This document shows positions 7,827 to 12,842 of a stretch of DNA of 14,197 nt, one piece after another. The notes beneath the pieces are model-generated. The model saw only the letters and a list, made by a program, of their open reading frames with translations. It was not told the DNA's origin and searched no databases. The translations under genes and the position numbers were made by a program. The stretch is from Gammaproteobacteria bacterium (GTDB lineage: Bacteria > Pseudomonadota > Gammaproteobacteria > GCA-001735895): contig JANTFY010000038.1 of NCBI GenBank assembly GCA_024763185.1, positions 1 through 14,197 of the forward strand. The letters run 5' to 3'. Numbering within the stretch: position 1 is the first letter of the stretch; each line of letters starts with the position of its first letter.

Positions 7827-8618
7827 TTAAAATCGGCCCGACAAGCGGACACCGATACCATCATCATACAGCTGCGGGTATACAAAAACAGGCTCTTTAT
7901 CCGGCGTGATAAAACTTTTTGCCAGGTATCCAGTAAACTGACCCAGCACCCAGCCGGCCAACACATCCGACGGATAATGCATTCCGGCTTCCACCCTGGC
8001 CCAACCCGTCAATACGGCAAGTCCATCAAAGCCCCATTGCAAGTTTCGTTTGAAGGCATCGCTGGCATTCAAATAGTCAACATTCAGGTTTGCCATCTGT
8101 GCCTGGATCGAGGCACTGGTGGCATGACCTGACGGAAAACTTCTATCGTTGAGAGCGTTTGGCCGTTGCCGTTTAGATATGCTCTTAATCGCCGAAGCCG
8201 TCGAGCGGGTCAGTTTGACCGAGGCCCATTCTGCACCAAGCAAGCGAGCCTTGGCAGATAGCCACTGACCACTATCCGCGGGGCCCGGTGCCAGTAATCC
8301 CGTGGATATATAGGCCACTGCGGTCAATTCGCTTAAATCATCACTACGCGCTTCGGCCTGGCTGTTGGAGTTAAAGAGCGGAGTATGTTCGCGCAATTGG
8401 TCGGACAGTTCTTGGTCAAGGTTCGTTGCTTGCAATACGCCAATAGCTAGCAGGCTACCCCATAGCTTCGGGTCAGCGACGGCATCCCTGGCCGATCGCT
8501 TTAACGCTTGCCAGCCCGGCTTTAACGTTACCGATTCTCCCAATAGCGGCTTATCGGTCGTGGTACAGGCCGACGTAAGTAACACCAGCATGATCAGGCC
8601 AAGGCGACATAGGGTCAT
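7827..8618 (-). CDS. PAP2-superfamily phosphatase lipoprotein
   Basis: A 263-residue exported lipoprotein with a PAP2 (lipid phosphatase/haloperoxidase) fold. The N-terminus is a short lipoprotein signal, with the lipobox LLTSAC putting the lipidated Cys at residue 18. All three catalytic signatures are visible. They are KX6RP (K145 to R152-P153), PSGH (162-165, with the acid/base His) and RX5HX3D (R208, nucleophile H214, D218). Family knowledge suggests dephosphorylation of lipid phosphates such as phosphatidate or undecaprenyl diphosphate at the periplasmic face of a membrane. Only one weakly hydrophobic stretch follows the signal, so it is probably lipid-anchored rather than multi-spanning. 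The ATG at 8618 overlaps the stop of a small upstream ORF. It is first among the minus-strand genes of this block but is separated from the CBS gene by a terminator. Confidence 0.88.
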   Translation of the reverse strand: MTLCRLGLIMLVLLTSACTTTDKPLLGESVTLKPGWQALKRSARDAVADPKLWGSLLAIGVLQATNLDQELSDQLREHTPLFNSNSQAEARSDDLSELTAVAYISTGLLAPGPADSGQWLSAKARLLGAEWASVKLTRSTASAIKSISKRQRPNALNDRSFPSGHATSASIQAQMANLNVDYLNASDAFKRNLQWGFDGLAVLTGWARVEAGMHYPSDVLAGWVLGQFTGYLAKSFITPDKEPVFVYPQLYDDGIGVRLSGRF

Positions 8619-8716
8619 CAGGTTTTTACGCCTTGAGCAGTAATTCCGTAGCTCGGCAAACGGCCAGTCGGCTGACAGCAGGGACTCTTGTCGTTGTATT
8701 GCAGGACGAAAACCAT
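8618..8716 (-). CDS. Possible 32-codon upstream ORF coupled to the PAP2 gene
   Basis: On the minus strand an ATG at 8716 opens a 32-codon frame whose TGA stop shares its A with the PAP2 ATG (TGATG overlap at 8620-8616). Such overlaps often couple translation. There is no ribosome site for this ORF, the frame is also open upstream of the ATG, and the peptide matches nothing I recognise, so it may be chance. The surrounding stretch 8717-8832 shows no further gene. Confidence 0.2.
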   Translation of the reverse strand: MVFVLQYNDKSPCCQPTGRLPSYGITAQGVKT

Positions 8717-8832
8717 GGGTTTTTTGCTGAAGTATTTACGCTGAACTGGGATTATCGCAGCTCTTTATCATCTCTTGTAGATTAAATGCCCGTTTAAGTC
8801 ATCAATGGTGAAAAAACCTTAATAGATAATAG

Positions 8833-9167
8833 TCACCTGCAGTGCTGGCACTGGTGCCGAAACCCTGAGTGAACCTGACCTGCTTCCGTGCAGGCCACAT
8901 TGATGTCTCGGTATGCCTTAACAGTCACGGTGATGCCGACCGCATGATGCATGGCCGGGTGCGGGGTGATTCCGCTCTGACCGAGTCGTTCAAGCGACAC
9001 TGACAGCAGCCATAACATCAACACCAGGATCGGCACCAGCATGAAGTTACTCCGATAAATAGGGCCTGAGACTGCCAATGTAAGGGTTTTGCTTGCTGGT
9101 AATAACCCCGTGCGGCGAAACCGGTGTAACTGATAATTAGATAAATAAGAGTGAACTGCCTGGTCAC
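8833..9167 (-). pseudogene. Frame-disrupted small membrane-protein gene, family of unknown function, copy 2
   Basis: This is a homologue of copy 1 at 5077-5449. The N-terminal part is read in the frame open from 9221 (possible GTG start at 9167). It contains HWQSQALFIGVT, matching YWKSQAIFTGMT of copy 1. One base is missing near 9045-9053 relative to copy 1, so the homology continues in another frame as FMLVPILVLMLWLLSVSLERLG and GITPHPAMHHAVGIT, then ends with an unrelated tail at the stop 8833-8835. The hydrophobic run suggests a single membrane helix followed by a conserved His-rich turn (HPAMHH). The single-base gap is the direct evidence for disruption. Function is unknown. Confidence 0.45.
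8929..9080 (-). repeat. Dispersed repeat, copy 2 (coding homology with 5297-5449)
   Basis: This is the same-orientation partner of the repeat at 5297-5449. The two copies bracket the transporter, CBS and PAP2 genes, with their lower edges about 3.6 kb apart. Between Arg-Leu-Gly and the end of the block, nine of twenty codons differ and seven of these changes are silent. Confidence 0.75.
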
Positions 9168-9214
9168 ACTATAAGTCTTGTCTGTGCCCCATATGCAGGT
9201 TTCTAGAATTCTTT

Positions 9215-9231
9215 TGCACAAAATTAGTGCA
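9215..9231 (+). promoter_or_regulatory. 17-base palindrome resembling an NtrC binding site, upstream of nasT
   Basis: TGCACAAAATTAGTGCA has perfect five-base arms around a seven-base centre, the same arm sequence and spacing as well-known enterobacterial NtrC sites (GCAC-N7-GTGC). It directly abuts a TATAAA -10-like box at 9232-9237. The site could therefore be an activator site or an operator over a sigma-70 promoter. I see no good sigma-54 promoter between here and nasT. Confidence 0.45.
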
Positions 9232-9325
9232 TATAAAGGCTTTTTCCGTGATTTTTCGACAAACTTCTTCTTTCAATGAAACATTGAGTAAGCTATCGCC
9301 TTTATTAGAAGAAGGTAATGTAGCT

Positions 9326-9931
9326 TTGTCCGAAGCCACCCCAGAAAAACTCCGGGTCATGTTGATTGATGACTCGGATGAACGCAATCAATCGCTGGAT
9401 AACATGTTGCAGGCGATAGGTTGTGTCGTGGTTGCCTGTATTTCGACACAAGACGATTTCCTCAAGCAAATCAATGTCCATCATCCCGATGTTGTGGTCA
9501 TCGATATTGAAAATCCGAATCGGGATATTCTTGAAAACCTTCGTATTGTGCAGAATTCGGTACCTAAACCCATGGTCATGTTCAGCCAGGATGATGATGG
9601 CAAAAGCATACGACGAGCAGTGCAGGCCGGTGTAAGTGCCTATGTGGTCGATGGTATACATCAGCATCGCGTAGGTCCTATTCTTGAGGCGGCCATAGCC
9701 ACCTTTGATCAATACCAGTTATTGCAAAAACAACTGGATGTCACCCGGCAGGCATTAACACGTCAGAAACTGCTCGATCGAGCAAAACGAATTTTGATGA
9801 AACAGCGCAACCTCGATGAGGATGCGGCCTATCATTTTTTGCGTAAAACCGCGATGGACAGGAAACTGAAGCTGGAAGAGGTGGCCAAGCAGGTGAGTGA
9901 TGCGGCGGAATTAATGGGTATAGATCTTTAA
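9326..9931 (+). CDS. nasT: NasT-like ANTAR-domain transcription antiterminator
   Basis: Cytoplasmic RNA-binding regulator of nitrate assimilation. A receiver-like domain (about residues 9-125) has the acidic IDDSDE and an Asp at the phosphoacceptor position (D60 in VVVIDIENPN). The usual Lys is replaced by Asp (AYVVDG), as in NasT proteins controlled by NasS binding rather than phosphorylation. A coiled segment leads to the ANTAR domain (about 140-197) with LLDRAKRILMKQRNLDEDAAYHFLRK. I start at TTG 9326 because an AGAAGG ribosome site sits ten bases upstream and the product (201 residues) then begins just before the receiver. The frame is open to a GTG at 9227, but that codon lies inside a palindromic site and lacks a ribosome site. 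The gene sits directly upstream of an ANTAR-type leader and nrtABC. No nasS is adjacent. Confidence 0.9.
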   Translation: MSEATPEKLRVMLIDDSDERNQSLDNMLQAIGCVVVACISTQDDFLKQINVHHPDVVVIDIENPNRDILENLRIVQNSVPKPMVMFSQDDDGKSIRRAVQAGVSAYVVDGIHQHRVGPILEAAIATFDQYQLLQKQLDVTRQALTRQKLLDRAKRILMKQRNLDEDAAYHFLRKTAMDRKLKLEEVAKQVSDAAELMGIDL

Positions 9932-9981
9932 TGCACCAGCAGGAGGCAGATACCCTTTTACGGTGCCTGAATTGCACCAGC
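9932..9981 (+). promoter_or_regulatory. Repeated TGCACC half-sites upstream of the nrtA promoter
   Basis: TGCACCAGC occurs twice in direct orientation (9932-9940 and 9973-9981), and an inverted GGTGC lies at 9962-9966. TGCACC is the half-site of NtrC-type enhancers, and the cluster lies about 90-140 bases upstream of the sigma-54-like element. The halves are not in the standard GCAC-N7-GTGC arrangement, so this is tentative. Confidence 0.3.
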
Positions 9982-10055
9982 CTGAAACTGGAAATAACAT
10001 CCAGATATTCTCTAAATTTTATTAACTATCTGAAATTCAAGGATTAATTGTTTTC

Positions 10056-10071
10056 TGGCATTAAACTTGTT
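10056..10071 (+). promoter_or_regulatory. Sigma-54-like -24/-12 promoter for nrtABC
   Basis: TGGCAT-N5-TTGTT matches the TGGCAC-N5-TTGCA layout, with GG at 10057-10058 and the -12 G at 10069 correctly spaced. The -12 GC is GT here, which weakens the match. It predicts a start near 10081-10083, about 20 bases before the first leader hairpin. Confidence 0.4.
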
Positions 10072-10101
10072 AACTGATATCCAAAGGCTAATGCCGGGCC
10101 A

Positions 10102-10226
10102 GAATTCAACGTCGAATTCACAAACCGGCCGGTGTTAACCGTAAATTGGACAATGGCGTCCATTCATTATCAGAAGTCAGCCCGTATACAGGGCGTACTT
10201 CTAATGGTGAATGGGCGTTTTTTTTT
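10102..10226 (+). promoter_or_regulatory. ANTAR (NasT) antitermination leader of nrtABC
   Basis: Hairpin 1 has stem GAATTC (10102-10107) pairing with GAATTC (10114-10119) around a six-base loop AACGTC. Hairpin 2 has stem TGGAC (10147-10151) pairing with GTCCA (10158-10162) around a six-base loop AATGGC. Both loops have A at position 1 and G at position 4, the known signature of ANTAR-protein RNA targets. The 3' arm of hairpin 2 is also the 5' arm of the terminator that follows, so the two structures exclude each other. By family knowledge NasT stabilises the two-hairpin form and allows read-through when nitrate is present. The 27-base linker contains the palindrome ACCGGCCGGT and is longer than I would expect. 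Confidence 0.8.
10157..10226 (+). terminator. Regulated intrinsic terminator in the nrtA leader
   Basis: CGTCCATTCA (10157-10166) pairs with TGAATGGGCG (10208-10217), ten pairs including one G-U. The stem extends inward through TTAT/ATGG, AGAAGT/ACTTCT and GCCC/GGGC with small internal loops, and is followed by nine T residues (10218-10226). It overlaps ANTAR hairpin 2 by 10157-10162. Confidence 0.85.
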
Positions 10227-10358
10227 GGGCTTTGGAAAGTCTCGAGCCTTCACGACAGTCGCGCAAGGATGCAACAGGCAGCGCAACGCGGAAAAAGCTG
10301 CCGGGGATGCCGTGAAAAAATGTTCGTTAAAGATTTTTTTAATAAAAGAGGAAACAAG
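10227..10358 (+). other. Leader between terminator and nrtA start
   Basis: These 132 bases beyond the terminator contain a further hairpin, GGCAGC (10277-10282) with GCTGCC (10297-10302) and a 14-base A-rich loop. The nrtA ribosome site AGAGGAA follows (about 10348-10354). The nrtA frame is open through this stretch from 10146, but those codons cross the terminator and are not likely to be translated. Confidence 0.5.
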
Positions 10359-11738
10359 ATGTTTAATCAATATCGAAGAAAGTTCATCAAGGCAGTGGGT
10401 CTTGGTGCCGTGTGCCTGACGATGGCTGCACAATCTGTGTATGCTGAAATAGGGGAGCCGGAAAAAGAAGACCTCAAGTTCGGTTTTATCAAGCTCACCG
10501 ATATGGCGCCTTTGGCCATAGCCTATGAGAAAGGCTACTTTGAGGACGAGGGGCTTTATGTCACCCTCGAGGCCCAGGCCAACTGGAAGGTGCTGCTCGA
10601 CGGTGTCATTGATGGCCAGCTCGACGGGGCACACATGCTGGCGGGCCAGCCGCTGGCCGCGACGATCGGTTTCGGTACCAAGGCGCATATTGTTACGCCG
10701 TTCTCTATGGATTTGAATGGTAACGGAATCACCGTATCCAATGAAATCTGGGAAAAGATGAAACCGCATGTGCCAAAGATGGCAGATGGCAGGCCACAGC
10801 ATCCGATCAAGGCAGATTACCTGAAACCGGTCGTGGACGAATTCAAGGAAGCAGGTAAACCTTTCAAGATGGGCATGGTGTTCCCGGTTTCGACGCATAA
10901 CTACGAGTTACGTTACTGGCTGGCAGCCGGTGGAATCCATCCTGGTTACTATGCCCCTCATAAAGGTGACATAGCGGGAACCATTGATGCAGATGCACTG
11001 CTTTCGGTTACCCCTCCACCGCAGATGCCGGCAACCCTTGAGGCGGGTACCATTTACGGTTACTGCGTCGGTGAACCCTGGAACCAGCAGGCCGTATTTA
11101 AGGGTATCGGTGTACCGGTCATTACCGACTATGAAATCTGGAAGGATAACCCGGAGAAGGTTTTCGGTATGAACAAGGCGTTCACCGAGAAGTATCCGAA
11201 TACTACGGTGCGTATCGTCAAGGCCTTGTTGCGTGCGGCCAAGTGGCTGGATGCGAACGAGAATGCCAACCGTCCTGAAGCCGTCAAGATCCTGTCCCAG
11301 TCCAATTACGTGGGTGCGGATTACGATGTCATTGCCAATTCCATGACCGGTACCTTCGAATACGAAAAGGGTGACAAGCGCGAAGTGCCTGATTTCAATG
11401 TGTTCTTCCGTTACAACGCAACCTATCCCTACTACTCGGATGCAGTCTGGTACCTAAGCCAGATGCGTCGTTGGGGACAGATTGCCGAGCAAAAGCCCGA
11501 CAGTTGGTACGACAAGGTCGCCAAGAGTGTTTACCGTCCCGACATCTATGAAAAGGCGGCCAAGGCGTTGATCGAAGAAGGTCATATGAGCGAGGGCGAA
11601 TTCCCCAAATTTGATACAGAAACGGGTTACCGTCCACCGCAAACCGAGTTCATCGACAATGTCACTTTTGATGGCACCAAACCAAACGACTACCTGAAAA
11701 AATTCAGTATCGGTCTGAAAGGTGACAAAACCCTCTAA
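10359..11738 (+). CDS. nrtA: Nitrate ABC transporter, Tat-exported substrate-binding protein
   Basis: Periplasmic nitrate/nitrite-binding component of an NrtABC importer, 459 residues. The N-terminus is a twin-arginine signal (YRRKFIKAVG, R6-R7, hydrophobic core, likely cleavage after SVYA at residue 29), so it is exported folded. The mature part is an NMT1/NrtA-CmpA fold with TDMAPLAIAYEKGYFEDEGL, NWKVLLDGVIDGQLDGAHML, SMDLNGNGITVS, STHNYELRYWLAAGGI and GYCVGEPWNQQAV, matching nitrate-binding relatives. The start at ATG 10359 is chosen for the AGAGGAA ribosome site five bases upstream and because the signal peptide begins exactly there; the frame is open to 10146 but that crosses the terminator. 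Lacking a lipobox, it differs from cyanobacterial lipoprotein NrtA. First structural gene of the operon, controlled by the ANTAR leader. Bicarbonate (CmpA) is an alternative ligand, but nasT argues for nitrate. Confidence 0.94.
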   Translation: MFNQYRRKFIKAVGLGAVCLTMAAQSVYAEIGEPEKEDLKFGFIKLTDMAPLAIAYEKGYFEDEGLYVTLEAQANWKVLLDGVIDGQLDGAHMLAGQPLAATIGFGTKAHIVTPFSMDLNGNGITVSNEIWEKMKPHVPKMADGRPQHPIKADYLKPVVDEFKEAGKPFKMGMVFPVSTHNYELRYWLAAGGIHPGYYAPHKGDIAGTIDADALLSVTPPPQMPATLEAGTIYGYCVGEPWNQQAVFKGIGVPVITDYEIWKDNPEKVFGMNKAFTEKYPNTTVRIVKALLRAAKWLDANENANRPEAVKILSQSNYVGADYDVIANSMTGTFEYEKGDKREVPDFNVFFRYNATYPYYSDAVWYLSQMRRWGQIAEQKPDSWYDKVAKSVYRPDIYEKAAKALIEEGHMSEGEFPKFDTETGYRPPQTEFIDNVTFDGTKPNDYLKKFSIGLKGDKTL

Positions 11739-11747
11739 TTGACTCCA

Positions 11748-11777
11748 TGGAAGACCGGGGTTTGTCCCCGGCTTCCA
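11748..11777 (+). other. Strong intercistronic hairpin between nrtA and nrtB
   Basis: TGGAAG-A-CCGGGG (11748-11760) pairs with CCCCGG-CTTCCA (11766-11777), giving twelve base pairs with one bulged A and a five-base loop. No T run follows, so it is not a full terminator. Such elements usually protect the upstream mRNA from 3' exonucleases and raise the ratio of binding protein to membrane components. Confidence 0.75.
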
Positions 11778-11801
11778 GTCATTAATAACGTGGTGAACAA
11801 C

Positions 11802-12824
11802 ATGATGATGAATAATCAGACCTTTAACATGCCGCTCAAGGATCGCCTGCTTAACCTGCTGGCACGCGAACCCAGTAATAAAAAATTTAAAGCCATGACC
11901 CTGGGTTTGCTGATACCGGCCATGGCGATAGGTATATTCCTGTTTCTTTGGTCGATCGGTGCCAGCCAGGTCAAGACATCGCTAGGGGTGTTACCCGGAC
12001 CGGTCAAGGTCTATGAACAAAGCCTGGCGTTGTACGACGAACATACTGCTGAACGTGAGAAGGAAGAAAAGTTTTACGATCGAATCGAAAAACGCATCGA
12101 CAAGGCGATCGCACAGGGTAAGCCAGAGGAAAAAATCGACAAGATGCGCTCGCGCAAATACACCGGTAAAGAAACTTTTCTTGACCAGATTTTTACCAGC
12201 CTGGTAACCGTGTTGACCGGCTTTATCATTGCCACACTCATAGCCATTCCGCTTGGCATTATTATCGGTATGAGCAATACCCTGTACCAGGCTTTCAACC
12301 CCATTATCCAGTTGTTCAAGCCGGTCAGCCCGTTGGCATGGCTACCACTGGTGACCATGGTGGTGTCGGCCGTATATGTCACCAACGATCCGATGTTTTC
12401 CAAGTCGTTTCTTAACTCGGCCATCACCGTCACGCTGTGTTGCCTGTGGCCAACCATCATCAATACCGCGGTGGGTGTTTCCGGCGTGAGCAAGGACCTG
12501 ATCAATGTCAGCAAGGTATTGCAACTGGGCTGGTTCACCAAAACCATCAAGATTATCTTGCCTTCATCGATCCCGATGATGTTCACCGGTATGCGCCTGT
12601 CGCTGGGTATCGGCTGGATGGTATTGATCGCCGCGGAAATGCTGGCGCAAAACCCGGGTCTTGGGAAGTTCGTGTGGGATGAATTCCAGAACGGTAGTTC
12701 GAATTCACTGGCACGTATCATGGTGGCGGTGTTGATGATCGGCTTTATCGGCTTCCTGCTCGATCGCAGCATGCTGTTGATGCAGAAAGCCGTTTCCTGG
12801 GACAAGAACGCGGTGCTCAGGTAG
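11802..12824 (+). CDS. nrtB: Nitrate ABC transporter permease
   Basis: Inner-membrane subunit of the importer, 340 residues. A first membrane helix lies at about residues 32-52. A long, highly charged, probably helical segment follows (about 66-125), rich in Glu, Lys and Arg. The core permease fold with about five helices runs from residue 132. The cytoplasmic coupling loop (EAA-like) is SKVLQLGWFTKTIKIILPSSIP (about 237-258), which docks on the NrtC ATPase. I begin at the ATG at 11802, preceded by GGTGA at a good distance; two more ATGs follow immediately and GTG codons at 11790 and 11793 are possible. A frame extension back to 11739 would translate through the intercistronic hairpin and is unlikely. 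The stop is 18 bases before nrtC, so the two are co-translated. Confidence 0.92.
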   Translation: MMMNNQTFNMPLKDRLLNLLAREPSNKKFKAMTLGLLIPAMAIGIFLFLWSIGASQVKTSLGVLPGPVKVYEQSLALYDEHTAEREKEEKFYDRIEKRIDKAIAQGKPEEKIDKMRSRKYTGKETFLDQIFTSLVTVLTGFIIATLIAIPLGIIIGMSNTLYQAFNPIIQLFKPVSPLAWLPLVTMVVSAVYVTNDPMFSKSFLNSAITVTLCCLWPTIINTAVGVSGVSKDLINVSKVLQLGWFTKTIKIILPSSIPMMFTGMRLSLGIGWMVLIAAEMLAQNPGLGKFVWDEFQNGSSNSLARIMVAVLMIGFIGFLLDRSMLLMQKAVSWDKNAVLR

Positions 12825-12842
12825 CCCTGCTGGAGAATAATC

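Noticed and set aside
7623..8132. 169-codon plus-strand ORF opposite the end of the PAP2 gene
   Set aside because: It covers the PAP2 catalytic motifs in antisense and has no recognisable domain.
8705..8722. AAAACC-ATG-GGTTTT inverted repeat followed by T residues as a terminator
   Set aside because: The loop is too small and the stem too AT-rich for a convincing intrinsic terminator.
9962..9978. GGTGC-N7-GCACC as a full NtrC dimer site
   Set aside because: The arms point the opposite way from known GCAC-N7-GTGC sites, so I keep only the half-site description.
10180..10194. GCCC-N7-GGGC as a third ANTAR hairpin
   Set aside because: The loop GTATACA has seven bases and lacks A1/G4 in a six-base loop; it is the tip of the terminator.
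10146..10358. 71-codon N-terminal extension of nrtA
   Set aside because: It would translate through the ANTAR hairpin and terminator; the Tat signal and ribosome site define the start at 10359.
10170..10898. 242-codon minus-strand ORF opposite the nrtA leader and 5' end
   Set aside because: It runs antisense through the terminator, the leader and the Tat signal of nrtA, has no domain and no ribosome site.
11739..11801. 21-codon N-terminal extension of nrtB from a TTG
   Set aside because: It begins directly after the nrtA stop and passes through the stable intercistronic hairpin; ATG 11802 has a better ribosome site.
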